36,410 nucleotides of DNA from JBCDIQ01 sp039024295 (GCA_039024295.1 JBCDIQ010000008.1:1-36410); one strand, 5' to 3'. Positions 15,608 to 23,195 are shown, counted from the stretch's first letter. Notes: generated from the sequence alone by a model not told the origin. Translations and numbers: made by a program.

Positions 15608-15970
15608 ATGGGAAAGCCAACTCTTAAAGTTGCCAGAAGAAACCGGATCAGGACAAGAATCCGGACCCACATACGAGGAAACGCAGATAAACCACGTTTG
15701 TCTGTTTTTCGAAGCAATAAGCAGATATATGCTCAACTCATTGATGATGATATGGGTGTTACCCTTGTAAGTTGCTCTTCTCGTCTAAAAGACCTATCTT
15801 CGCAGCCCGTTTCCAAGATAGAAACCAGCCGTTTGGTTGGTCAGCGTCTAGCTGAAATTGCTAAGGAAAAGGGAATTGGCACAGTCGTTTTTGATCGTGG
15901 CGGCTACAAATACCACGGTCGTGTAAAAGCTTTGGCAGAAGGAGCCCGTGAAGGCGGCCTCGTTTTTTAA
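15608..15970 (+). CDS. rplR: 50S ribosomal protein L18
   Basis: L18 binds 5S rRNA with L5 and L25 in the central protuberance. The 120-residue sequence has a basic N-terminus (RRNRIRTRIRTHIRGNADKPRLSVFRSNKQIYAQLIDD) and ends VFDRGGYKYHGRVKALAEGAREGGLVF, which is diagnostic. It precedes rpsE by 10 nt. Confidence 0.99.
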   Translation: MGKPTLKVARRNRIRTRIRTHIRGNADKPRLSVFRSNKQIYAQLIDDDMGVTLVSCSSRLKDLSSQPVSKIETSRLVGQRLAEIAKEKGIGTVVFDRGGYKYHGRVKALAEGAREGGLVF

Positions 15971-15980
15971 TTGAATCACC

Positions 15981-16517
15981 ATGAGTAAAGTCATTACCGA
16001 TAAAAGAAGAGAGGTTCGGGCCAGAAGCACCGACATGGAGAAGCTTGAAGAGAAAGTAGTCAAGATCAAGCGAGTAGCCAAGGTGGTGAAAGGTGGTAGA
16101 CGCTTTAGCTTTAGTGCGATTGTGGTTGTAGGAGATGGAGAAGGAACCGTTGGGTTTGGTTTGGGAAAAGCAAATGAAGTTACAGATGCTATTTCCAAAG
16201 GAGTAGATGATGCGAAGAAAAACCTCATTAAGGTACCCATTATAAATGGGACTGTTCCACACGAAAGCTACACCAAATTCGGTGCAGCAAAAGTGCTGAT
16301 CAAGCCAGCCTCTCCAGGTACAGGTGTACTTGCAGGCGGTGCGATGCGTGCAGTGCTTGAAAGTGCTGGCCTCAAGGATGTGATTGGTAAGTGTCTCGGA
16401 TCCTCTAATCCACATAACGTGGTAAAAGCCACCATCAAATCACTGGTGGAGATGCGTGACGCCAAAGACATGGCCCAAACACGAGGCATCACAGTAGATA
16501 AAGTATTTAACGGTTGA
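15981..16517 (+). CDS. rpsE: 30S ribosomal protein S5
   Basis: S5 forms the mRNA entry pore with S3 and S4 and affects accuracy. The 178-residue protein has the double-stranded RNA-binding-like domain (LEEKVVKIKRVAKVVKGGRRFSFSAIVVVGDGEGTVGFGLGKA) and the second domain with GAAKVLIKPASPGTGVLAGGAMRAVLESAG. A 14-residue variable N-terminus precedes the core. It is canonical throughout and 25 nt before rpmD. Confidence 0.99.
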   Translation: MSKVITDKRREVRARSTDMEKLEEKVVKIKRVAKVVKGGRRFSFSAIVVVGDGEGTVGFGLGKANEVTDAISKGVDDAKKNLIKVPIINGTVPHESYTKFGAAKVLIKPASPGTGVLAGGAMRAVLESAGLKDVIGKCLGSSNPHNVVKATIKSLVEMRDAKDMAQTRGITVDKVFNG

Positions 16518-16542
16518 GTTTAACCATATAAGCGGACGGACA

Positions 16543-16728
16543 ATGTATCCCAAAGTCAAAGTAACTCAGGTACGAAGCGTGATCAACCGCCCTAAAGATC
16601 AAAAAGCAACCATCGTTGCCTTAGGTCTGGGCAAAATCAACCGTACGGTTGAAAAGGAAGTCACCCCCCAGATTTTGGGGATGATCAAGAAAGTGAGCCA
16701 TTTGGTTAAACTAGAAGAAGTAGAATAA
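16543..16728 (+). CDS. rpmD: 50S ribosomal protein L30
   Basis: L30 is a small 50S protein bound to 23S rRNA domain II. The 61 residues (MYPKVKVTQVRSVINRPKDQ, and on to KKVSHLVKLEEVE) show the family pattern VTQVRSVINR, then TIVALGLGKINRTVE. It is 2 nt before rplO. Confidence 0.97.
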   Translation: MYPKVKVTQVRSVINRPKDQKATIVALGLGKINRTVEKEVTPQILGMIKKVSHLVKLEEVE

Positions 16729-16730
16729 GC

Positions 16731-17180
16731 ATGAAACTGCATACGCTTAAACCGGCTGACGGAGCCACACGAAAAAACAAGCGAATTGGACGTGGTCAGG
16801 GTTCTGGTAGAGGGGGTACCTCTACTCGTGGACATAAAGGCCAGACCTCCCGTAGTGGATACAGTCGTCGTCCTTGGTTTGAAGGTGGTCAGATGCCCCT
16901 TCAGCGTCGAATCCCCAAGTTTGGATTCAAAAATATAAACCGTGTTGAGTACAAAGCCCTAAATTTGGACACCATCCAGACCTTGGCCGAGAATTCAGGT
17001 GCGGAAGAAATAGATCACGATTTTTTGGTTGAAAAAGGGATCATCTCCAATAACCGTAAACTGGTAAAAGTATTGGGAAGAGGTGAACTGAAAACCAAAG
17101 TAAGCGTCAAACTCAATAAGTTCAGCAAGACTGCAAAGGAAGCCATTGAAGCAGCCGGCGGAGTCGCTACCGAGGTATAA
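16731..17180 (+). CDS. rplO: 50S ribosomal protein L15
   Basis: L15 is a late-assembling 50S protein with a long extended N-terminus. The 149 residues begin MKLHTLKPADGATRKNKRIGRG. The Gly/Arg-rich arm GSGRGGTSTRGHKGQTSRSG runs into FEGGQMPLQRRIPKFGF, and the C-terminal domain ends TAKEAIEAAGGVATEV. It is 2 nt before secY, the usual coupling of ribosomal and export genes. Confidence 0.99.
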   Translation: MKLHTLKPADGATRKNKRIGRGQGSGRGGTSTRGHKGQTSRSGYSRRPWFEGGQMPLQRRIPKFGFKNINRVEYKALNLDTIQTLAENSGAEEIDHDFLVEKGIISNNRKLVKVLGRGELKTKVSVKLNKFSKTAKEAIEAAGGVATEV

Positions 17181-17182
17181 GC

Positions 17183-18520
17183 ATGAAAGATCTGATTCAA
17201 ACGCTACGTAATATTTTCAAAATTACTGAGCTTAAAGAGCGTATCCTGTATACGCTCATGTTGCTGGCAGTCTATCGATTGGGAACATTTATCATTTTAC
17301 CAGGGGTAGATTCAGCAGAACTCGAACAAAGCTTTGGTTCTTCAGGTGCAGGCGGTGGCCTGCTTGACCTGTTTAACACCTTCCTTGGAGGTGCCTTTGC
17401 TCGTGGGGCAATTCTCGCCTTAGGAATTATGCCTTACATCTCGGCTTCTATCGTTGTTCAGTTGCTTGGAGCGGTAATACCCTCATTCCAGAAGCTTAAA
17501 ACAGAAGGTGAATCCGGGCAGCGTAAGATGAATCAGATTACCCGGTACCTTACAGTGGCAATCACTTTAGGGCAGTCCGTAAGTTACATAACCTACTTGC
17601 GTACCTCTTATCCGAGTGCGATTGCCGATAGCAGCTTCTTTTATTTAACATCTGTGGTGATCCTCACCGCTGGAACCATGTTCCTGGTATGGTTAGGAGA
17701 AAGAATTACTGACAACGGCATTGGCAATGGCGTTTCACTGATCATTATGATTGGAATCATATCTGGATTCCCAGCCTCTGTTGTGAATGAATTTAACTCT
17801 TCTTTGCCAATGGTGTTCTTCATTGAAATCATTGCACTTGGAATTGTGACGATGGCGGTAGTTGCATTGACACAGGCAACACGAAAAATTCCCATTAACT
17901 ATGCCCGTCAAATGATGGGTAACCGATTAGGGCAAGCCGGCAGGGGGAATGCAGCAAGGCAGTATATCCCACTTAAAGTAAATTCTGCTGGAGTAATGCC
18001 GATCATTTTTGCTCAGGCAATCATGTTCTTACCTGCTTATTTGGTCGGACTTTTTGATGATGTTTCTACCCAGGCAATCGTTGGTTCCCTAAGTGATTTC
18101 ACTAGCTTGACTTACAATGTCATCTTCTTCTTTCTCATCATCATATTCACCTATTTTTACACTGCCATTACGGTGAACCCTAATGATATTGCGGACAATT
18201 TAAAGCGTACAAACGGTTTTATTCCTGGTGTTAAACCTGGGAAAAAGACTGCTGAGTATATAGATAATGTTTTGAACCGGATTACGCTTCCGGGTTCTAT
18301 TTTCCTGGCGATCGTTTCAATTTTTCCTGCGATTGCTGTGAAATTGGGGGCTTCTACAGCCTTCGCTCAGTTCTTTGGAGGTACCACTTTGTTGATTATG
18401 ATTGGGGTAACCCTCGACACCTTGCAACAGATTGAAAGTTACCTGTTGATGCGCCATTACGATGGGCTTATGAAGACCAGTCGTGTGAAAGGACGTCAGC
18501 GGTCAGCAGTTGGGGTTTAA
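17183..18520 (+). CDS. secY: Preprotein translocase subunit SecY
   Basis: SecY is the channel of the Sec translocon in the inner membrane, through which the signal-peptide proteins of this window would pass. The 445-residue protein has about ten hydrophobic segments. Markers are the LGIMPYISASIVVQLLG helix with the pore residues, the plug-region GLLDLFNTFLGGAF, and the cytosolic loops with TRKIPINYARQMMG and NADNLKRTNG-like NDIADNLKRTNGFIPGVKPG. SecE and SecG are not in the window. The map gene follows after 5 nt. Confidence 0.98.
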   Translation: MKDLIQTLRNIFKITELKERILYTLMLLAVYRLGTFIILPGVDSAELEQSFGSSGAGGGLLDLFNTFLGGAFARGAILALGIMPYISASIVVQLLGAVIPSFQKLKTEGESGQRKMNQITRYLTVAITLGQSVSYITYLRTSYPSAIADSSFFYLTSVVILTAGTMFLVWLGERITDNGIGNGVSLIIMIGIISGFPASVVNEFNSSLPMVFFIEIIALGIVTMAVVALTQATRKIPINYARQMMGNRLGQAGRGNAARQYIPLKVNSAGVMPIIFAQAIMFLPAYLVGLFDDVSTQAIVGSLSDFTSLTYNVIFFFLIIIFTYFYTAITVNPNDIADNLKRTNGFIPGVKPGKKTAEYIDNVLNRITLPGSIFLAIVSIFPAIAVKLGASTAFAQFFGGTTLLIMIGVTLDTLQQIESYLLMRHYDGLMKTSRVKGRQRSAVGV

Positions 18521-18525
18521 GGCTC

Positions 18526-19320
18526 ATGGCAGAAGGTGCAATTATCTACAAAAACGATGACGAGATTGAAATGATCCGTCAAAGTGCTCTGCTCGTAGGA
18601 AAAACACTTGCAGAGGTAGGTAAGCATATTGCTCCTGGCGTAAGCACTGGTAAGCTTGATAAGATTGCAGAAGAATTTATTCGTGATCACAATGCGATAC
18701 CCGCATTCAAGGATTACAAAGCCAGCTTTGAAGATTCTGCTTTCCCCTTCTCTCTGTGTGTTTCTGTGAATGAAGAAGTTGTACATGGGTTCGCACCTGA
18801 TGACAAGTTCTTACAAGAGGGAGATATCGTTTCGGTTGACTGTGGCGTTTTACTTAATGGCTTTTATGGAGACTCAGCCTATACATTTCCAGTAGGTGAA
18901 ATCTCGGCCAAAAAGCGCAGGTTGCTGGAAGTTACCAAGGAATGTCTCTACAAGGGCATTGAAAAAGCGGTGGCGGGTCATCGTCTTGGGGAAGTATCAA
19001 ATGCAATTCAGCGTCATGCCGAAATGTATGGATACAGCGTGGTGAGGGAGCTTGTGGGGCACGGTATCGGTCGGAATTTGCACGAACCCCCTGAGGTTCC
19101 AAATTATGGCCGTAGGCGTTCGGGGGTAAAGTTAAAGCCAGGGTTGGTGATTGCAATTGAGCCAATGATCAACATGGGTAAACGCTCTGTTAAAGTAGCG
19201 GAAGACAACTGGACCGTTTATGCGGAAGATCGTCAGCCATCTGCTCATTTTGAACACTGTATCGCGGTACGAAACGGAAAGCCAGAAATTCTTTCCACTT
19301 TTGATTTTATAGAAAACTAA
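18526..19320 (+). CDS. map: Type I methionine aminopeptidase
   Basis: MetAP removes the N-terminal methionine from new proteins at the ribosome, after deformylation. The 264-residue length is that of the type I enzyme with no N-terminal extension. The five metal ligands of the pita-bread fold are visible: Asp in VDCGV, Asp in YGDSAYTF, His in GHGIGRNLHEPP, Glu in AIEPMIN and Glu in HFEHCIAV. The substrate-site His is in VVHGFAPDD. It sits between secY and infA, a common order. Confidence 0.97.
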   Translation: MAEGAIIYKNDDEIEMIRQSALLVGKTLAEVGKHIAPGVSTGKLDKIAEEFIRDHNAIPAFKDYKASFEDSAFPFSLCVSVNEEVVHGFAPDDKFLQEGDIVSVDCGVLLNGFYGDSAYTFPVGEISAKKRRLLEVTKECLYKGIEKAVAGHRLGEVSNAIQRHAEMYGYSVVRELVGHGIGRNLHEPPEVPNYGRRRSGVKLKPGLVIAIEPMINMGKRSVKVAEDNWTVYAEDRQPSAHFEHCIAVRNGKPEILSTFDFIEN

Positions 19321-19333
19321 TCGCAGCATCGTT

Positions 19334-19552
19334 TTGGCAAAACAAGCCCCAATAAAAGTTGATGGAGTCGTTACCGAAGCATTACCCAATGCCACATTTA
19401 GGGTAGAGCTAGAGAACGGCCACGAAGTACTGGCGCACATTGCCGGTAAAATGCGCATGTATTATATACGAATTCTACCAGGAGATAAAGTTGCTTTGGA
19501 GATTCCTCCATATGACCTTACCAAAGGTAGGATCGTTTATCGATACAAATAA
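19334..19552 (+). CDS. infA: Translation initiation factor IF-1 (TTG start)
   Basis: IF-1 is an OB-fold protein that blocks the A site during initiation. The 72-residue length is exact for the family. The start is a TTG at 19334-19336, giving MAKQAPIKVDGVVTEALPN; IF-1 normally begins MAK, so the choice is safe. NATFRVELENGHEVLAHIAGKMR and GDKVALEIPPYDLTKGRIVYRYK are diagnostic. This is the second TTG start in the cluster, after rpsC. Confidence 0.97.
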   Translation: MAKQAPIKVDGVVTEALPNATFRVELENGHEVLAHIAGKMRMYYIRILPGDKVALEIPPYDLTKGRIVYRYK

Positions 19553-19605
19553 TTGGGATTTTGTAGCCAGATCGGCCAGTTAACACACCATAAACGATTC
19601 ACACA

Positions 19606-19722
19606 ATGAAAGTGAGAGCTTCGGTAAAAAAACGCACTTCTGATTGCAAGATTATTCGTCGTAAAGGACGTGTGTACGTGATCAACAAGAAAAACCCTCG
19701 TTGTAAGCAGCGTCAGGGATAA
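19606..19722 (+). CDS. rpmJ: 50S ribosomal protein L36, zinc-ligand-poor form
   Basis: L36 is the smallest ribosomal protein and binds 23S rRNA. The 38-codon frame reads MKVRASVKKRTSDCKIIRRK, then GRVYVINKKNPRCKQRQG, which fits the family exactly. In zinc-binding L36 the ligands are at 11, 14, 27 and about 33. Here residue 11 is Thr and 27 is Asn, while Cys14 and Cys33 remain, so a normal zinc ribbon cannot form. This zinc-free type is common in Bacteroidota. It sits between infA (53 nt) and rpsM (33 nt). Confidence 0.95.
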   Translation: MKVRASVKKRTSDCKIIRRKGRVYVINKKNPRCKQRQG

Positions 19723-19755
19723 CATGTATGTTAGCATTTAATTAACCCATAACGA

Positions 19756-20133
19756 ATGGCACGAATTGCAGGGGTAGATTTACCCAAAAACAAGCGAGGC
19801 GTTATCGGGCTGACCTATATCTACGGCATTGGCCGCACCACTGCTGGCGAAATTCTCGCTAAGGCAGAAATCGACGAGAGCATCAAAGTCCAGGAATGGA
19901 CAGATGATCAAGTAGTAAACATTCGCCGAATCATCGGTGATGAGTACAAAGTTGAAGGTGCCCTCCGGGGAGAGGTTCAGTTGAACATCAAACGTCTGAT
20001 GGACATCGGTTGCTATCGCGGGCTCCGTCACCGTAAGGGATTACCCTTGCGTGGACAGCGTACCCGTACCAACGCGCGTACCCGGAAGGGAAGACGTAAG
20101 ACGGTGGCCGGTAAGAAAAAAGCTCCTAAATAA
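19756..20133 (+). CDS. rpsM: 30S ribosomal protein S13
   Basis: S13 is in the 30S head, contacts P-site tRNA and bridges to L5. The 125 residues begin MARIAGVDLPKNKRGVIGLTYIYGIGRT and end with GQRTRTNARTRKGRRKTVAGKKKAPK, the basic tail that reaches the tRNA. It opens the alpha-type group. The S4 target known in the E. coli leader of this gene was not recognised here. Confidence 0.99.
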   Translation: MARIAGVDLPKNKRGVIGLTYIYGIGRTTAGEILAKAEIDESIKVQEWTDDQVVNIRRIIGDEYKVEGALRGEVQLNIKRLMDIGCYRGLRHRKGLPLRGQRTRTNARTRKGRRKTVAGKKKAPK

Positions 20134-20184
20134 GTCGGAGTTTTTGACTGAATTTGTCAAGACCACTTTAAGCGTTTATTACGA

Positions 20185-20568
20185 ATGGCAAAAAGTAACA
20201 AAAACAAGAGGAAAAAGCGCGTGGACCCTGTGGGGCAGGTGCATATTACTTCCTCATTTAACAACATCATCATTTCCATTACCGATTTAAGGGGGAATGT
20301 GATTTCCTGGGCTTCTGCAGGTAAAATGGGCTTCCGGGGTTCTAAAAAGAATACCCCTTATGCTGCTCAGGTTGCTGCAACAGATTGTGCACGCAAAGCC
20401 AAGGACATGGGACTTCAAAAAGTAGAGGTGTTCGTCAAAGGTACAGGCTCCGGCCGTGAATCTGCGATTCGGGCTATCTCCAACGCTGAAATTGAAGTAA
20501 CCATGATCAAGGATATCACTCCCTTGCCTCACAATGGATGTCGTCCCCCCAAGAAAAGACGCGTATAA
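20185..20568 (+). CDS. rpsK: 30S ribosomal protein S11
   Basis: S11 forms the 30S platform near the E site. The 127 residues have a Lys-rich start (MAKSNKNKRKKRVDPVG), then SFNNIIISITDLRGNVISWASAGKMGFRGSKKNTPYAAQ. The C-terminus, with PLPHNGCRPPKKRRV, is diagnostic; the Asn-Gly there is the isoaspartate site described in E. coli. The long 109-nt spacer to rpsD is structured. Confidence 0.99.
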   Translation: MAKSNKNKRKKRVDPVGQVHITSSFNNIIISITDLRGNVISWASAGKMGFRGSKKNTPYAAQVAATDCARKAKDMGLQKVEVFVKGTGSGRESAIRAISNAEIEVTMIKDITPLPHNGCRPPKKRRV

Positions 20569-20604
20569 GCATCTTTTCCGGGTTATTGATGGGCACGAAG
20601 CATC

Positions 20605-20659
20605 GGCGGAAGCCACCTGGCTTGAAAAGCCGCCAGATAATTTCACTTTTCAATTATCT
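20605..20659 (+). promoter_or_regulatory. Two adjacent hairpins in the rpsK-rpsD spacer, candidate S4 leader
   Basis: Hairpin A has an outer stem GGCGG (20605-20609) / CCGCC (20630-20634) and an inner stem AAGCC (20610-20614) / GGCTT (20619-20623) with loop ACCT and a 3' bulge GAAAAG. The same GGCTT could pair instead with AAGCC at 20627-20631. Hairpin B follows with no gap: AGATAATT (20635-20642) and AATTATCT (20652-20659), perfect, with a 9-nt loop. S4 represses its own synthesis in several bacteria, so control of rpsD is a reasonable guess. No T-run makes a terminator here. Confidence 0.5.
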
Positions 20660-20677
20660 AATAACCTAAAGTCTTAA

Positions 20678-21274
20678 ATGGCACGTTATAAAGGACCAAA
20701 AACCAAAATCGCCCGTAGGTTTCGCGAACCAATCTTCGGGCCTAGCAAAGCGCTCGACCGGAAAAAGTATCCCCCCGGACAACATGGGAAAGGGCGCAAA
20801 AAAACTTCCGACTATAAAGTTCAGTTGGAAGAAAAGCAGAAAGCCAAGCACATCTATGGCCTGCTTGAAAAGCAGTTTCGCAATACATTCGTTAAGGCTT
20901 CACGTAAGCAAGGAGTAACTGGTGAGCTATTTCTGCAACTGTTGGAGTCACGTCTTGACAACACCGTTTTTCGGATGGGTTTTGCCCCCACCCGTCGTGC
21001 TGCACGCCAAATCGTTAACCACAGCCATGTCTTGGTAAACGGCAGAAAAATGAACATCCCTTCATGTCTGCTTAAGCCTGGAGATGTGGTTAGCATTCGT
21101 GCTAAAAGCCGTCAGCTTGAAGTCGTTACCCGCGACCTCGGAAAAGGCGGCAGATTCCCCTGGCTTCAGGTGAACATTGATGAGCTATCCGGTACCTTTC
21201 TGAACTATCCTGCAAGGGATGAGATTCCGGAAAATATCAAAGAGAGCCTCATCGTCGAATTATATTCTAAGTAA
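20678..21274 (+). CDS. rpsD: 30S ribosomal protein S4
   Basis: S4 starts 16S rRNA assembly, forms part of the mRNA entry pore and is a translational repressor in E. coli and Bacillus. The 198-residue protein begins MARYKGPKTKIARRF and contains LESRLDNTVFRMGFAPTRRAARQIVNHSHVLVNGRKMNIPS, the S4 RNA-binding domain. The N-terminal region lacks the cysteine cluster of zinc-binding S4. It lies 24 nt before rpoA, as in the E. coli alpha operon. Confidence 0.99.
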   Translation: MARYKGPKTKIARRFREPIFGPSKALDRKKYPPGQHGKGRKKTSDYKVQLEEKQKAKHIYGLLEKQFRNTFVKASRKQGVTGELFLQLLESRLDNTVFRMGFAPTRRAARQIVNHSHVLVNGRKMNIPSCLLKPGDVVSIRAKSRQLEVVTRDLGKGGRFPWLQVNIDELSGTFLNYPARDEIPENIKESLIVELYSK

Positions 21275-21298
21275 TAGTCACAATAAAGGTATCCCTAA

Positions 21299-22285
21299 AT
21301 GGCACTGTTGAATTTCCAAATGCCTGAAAAAGTCGTCCTGGACAAGGAGACTGATTATTATGGCCGCTTCCAGTTGAAACCACTGGAAAGGGGATATGGT
21401 ATTACAGTAGGCAACGCCCTCCGTCGGGTGTTGCTTTCCTCACTTGAGGGGTATGCCATTACTTCGGTTAAGATTCCTGGAGTCGATCACGAATTCTCCG
21501 TGGTTGATGGAGTTGTTGAGGATGTAACTGAAATTATCCTCAACCTAAAAGGTGTCCGAATGAAGAAAGTAGTGGATGGTGACTCCAAAATCTTTGTCTC
21601 CGTGAGGGGAAAAGAGGTTTTTACAGCAGGAGATATCGCTGAGGCCACTACCGTCTTTGCCATTACAAATCCCGACCACGTGATTGCTCACTTGGATCCC
21701 AAAACTCAGTTCGACATTGAGCTGACCATTGGTAAAGGTCGTGGATACGTTCCAGCTGAAGAGAACAAGGTCTCCAATGCACCAATTGGTGAGATTGCCA
21801 TTGATGCTATCTTTACGCCGGTCCGTAATGTTCGCTATGCGGTAGATGATTATCGTATTGAGCAGAAAACGGACTATGAGCAGCTTGACCTTGAAATCCA
21901 GACAGATGGTACCATTAATGCCGAAGCTGCATTGAAGGCAGGTGCTAACATTCTGATTCGTCACCTCATGCTGTTTTCAGACGAGAAAATCGTTGAAAGC
22001 GTGGATGAGCCTGATAAGAAGGATGAGGTGGACGAGAATTACTTGCAAATGCGCAAGTTGCTCAAGACACCATTGGCTGAGCTTGACCTCTCTGTTCGTG
22101 CATTTAACTGCCTCAAAGCTGCCGATATCAAGTCACTTGGTGACCTGGTTAGCTACAACATCGCTGACCTACTCAAGTTCCGTAACTTTGGTAAAAAATC
22201 TCTTACTGAGCTGGAGGAGCTCGTGGCAGAGAAAAACCTCAGCTTCGGAATGGACGTTGCTAAGTTTCGTCTTGACGACGACTAA
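21299..22285 (+). CDS. rpoA: DNA-directed RNA polymerase subunit alpha
   Basis: The alpha dimer scaffolds RNA polymerase assembly and its C-terminal domain binds UP elements and activators. The 328-residue protein has the dimerisation domain (LKPLERGYGITVGNALRRVLLSSLEGYAITSVKIPGV, about 24-60) and a linker near 235. The C-terminal domain, from LAELDLSVRAFNCLKAADIKSLGDLV to LRF-like LLKFRNFGKKSLTELEE, is complete. It is usually followed directly by rplQ, but here a 177-nt spacer with repeats intervenes. Confidence 0.99.
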   Translation: MALLNFQMPEKVVLDKETDYYGRFQLKPLERGYGITVGNALRRVLLSSLEGYAITSVKIPGVDHEFSVVDGVVEDVTEIILNLKGVRMKKVVDGDSKIFVSVRGKEVFTAGDIAEATTVFAITNPDHVIAHLDPKTQFDIELTIGKGRGYVPAEENKVSNAPIGEIAIDAIFTPVRNVRYAVDDYRIEQKTDYEQLDLEIQTDGTINAEAALKAGANILIRHLMLFSDEKIVESVDEPDKKDEVDENYLQMRKLLKTPLAELDLSVRAFNCLKAADIKSLGDLVSYNIADLLKFRNFGKKSLTELEELVAEKNLSFGMDVAKFRLDDD

Positions 22286-22291
22286 TATTTA

Positions 22292-22387
22292 AGTTAATAG
22301 TTTTCGGTTTACAGTTATCAGTTTAGATCTGACGATGTTCTCTGAGGTACTTACTGCAAACTGAACACTGATTACTGAAAACTCAAA
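22292..22387. repeat. Inverted pair of heptanucleotide arrays (ACTGNNN family) between rpoA and rplQ
   Basis: The left array has AGTNNNN units exactly 7 nt apart at 22292 (AGTTAAT), 22299 (AGTTTTC), 22306 (GGTTTAC), 22313 (AGTTATC) and 22320 (AGTTTAG). The right array has ACTGNNN units at 22353 (ACTGCAA), 22360 (ACTGAAC), 22367 (ACTGATT), 22374 (ACTGAAA) and 22381 (ACTCAAA). The right array is the reverse complement of the left type, so the RNA could fold into a long imperfect hairpin with a 26-nt loop. The 7-nt period also occurs in the arrays beside gldN, with another core. Confidence 0.75.
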
Positions 22388-22399
22388 TTCATTCATTTC

Positions 22400-22439
22400 C
22401 CAAGGGAATATGACCCTCCAGCAGCAGGAATGCCCTTGG
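22400..22439 (+). promoter_or_regulatory. Stem-loop in the rplQ leader
   Basis: CCAAGGG (22400-22406) and CCCTTGG (22433-22439) form a 7-bp stem around a 26-nt loop. The loop contains CCTCCAGCAGCAGG, which can form a small inner stem. A 10-bp palindrome, GCTAATTAGC (22443-22452), follows just before the rplQ ATG at 22463. Control of rplQ is possible, but no known leader family was recognised. Confidence 0.35.
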
Positions 22440-22462
22440 CTGGCTAATTAGCTACTAACAAA

Positions 22463-23173
22463 ATGAGACACGGAAAAAAATTCAATCATTTGGGTCGTAA
22501 GGCCCCCCACAGAAAAGCCATGTTGATGAATATGGCTAACTCCCTGATCCTCCACAAGCGAATCCGTACCACTGTTGCTAAGGCAAAAGCCTTGCGGGTG
22601 TTTGTTGAGCCGATTATCACTAAGTCCAAAAACGACACTACCCATTCTAGAAGGGTCGTTTTCTCTTACCTACGAGACAAAGAAGCAGTTAAAGAGCTCT
22701 TTGGACCAGTAGCTGAAAAGGTTGCTGCTCGTCCTGGCGGATATACCCGTATTTTGAAAATCGGGAACCGTTTGGGTGATAATGCGGAGATGGCCATCAT
22801 CGAGCTGGTAGACTTTAACGAACTGGCACCTGGCAAGCTTCCCGGTGACAAGAAGGAAACCAAGAAGAAGAGCCGCCGCCGTCGTAAGAAGTCCAAAGGT
22901 GGAGCAACCGAACCTGCAGCGGCAGCGGCCGTTGAAGCAGTAGAGGAAGTGGCAACTGAAACTGCTGAAGAGGTAGTAGATCAAGTAGAAGAGATTGCTG
23001 CTGAGGTAGAAGAAACAGTAGAAGAGGTTGCAGCTGAAGCTACTGAAACTGTGGAAGAAACGCTAGAGGAAGTAACAGAAGCAGTTACCGAAGAAGCGGA
23101 AGCTGAAGTCGAAGAGTCTGCTGACGAAGCTACTGATACAGATGATTCTGAGGAAGAAGCGACGAAGTCTTAA
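22463..23173 (+). CDS. rplQ: 50S ribosomal protein L17 with long basic-acidic C-terminal tail
   Basis: L17 lies near the tunnel exit. Residues 1-118 are the normal protein (MRHGKKFNHLGRKAPHRKAM, then GGYTRILKIGNRLGDNAEMAIIELVDF). The rest is an added tail of about 115 residues: a basic linker (KKETKKKSRRRRKKSK, 130-145), then about 88 residues rich in Glu, Ala, Val and Thr with no aromatic residues, such as AEEVVDQVEEIAAEVEETVEEV. This may form one long charged helix or coiled coil. Some Bacteroidota L17 proteins are extended, but this tail nearly doubles the protein. The frame stays open to a clean stop, followed by a terminator. Confidence 0.97.
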   Translation: MRHGKKFNHLGRKAPHRKAMLMNMANSLILHKRIRTTVAKAKALRVFVEPIITKSKNDTTHSRRVVFSYLRDKEAVKELFGPVAEKVAARPGGYTRILKIGNRLGDNAEMAIIELVDFNELAPGKLPGDKKETKKKSRRRRKKSKGGATEPAAAAAVEAVEEVATETAEEVVDQVEEIAAEVEETVEEVAAEATETVEETLEEVTEAVTEEAEAEVEESADEATDTDDSEEEATKS

Positions 23174-23195
23174 CTTCTCCTGTAAAACCTAACAG

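Noticed and set aside
22443..22452. GCTAATTAGC palindrome before rplQ as a regulator site
   Set aside because: A 10-bp A/T-rich palindrome is common by chance and no regulator or second copy supports it; noted only with the nearby stem-loop.
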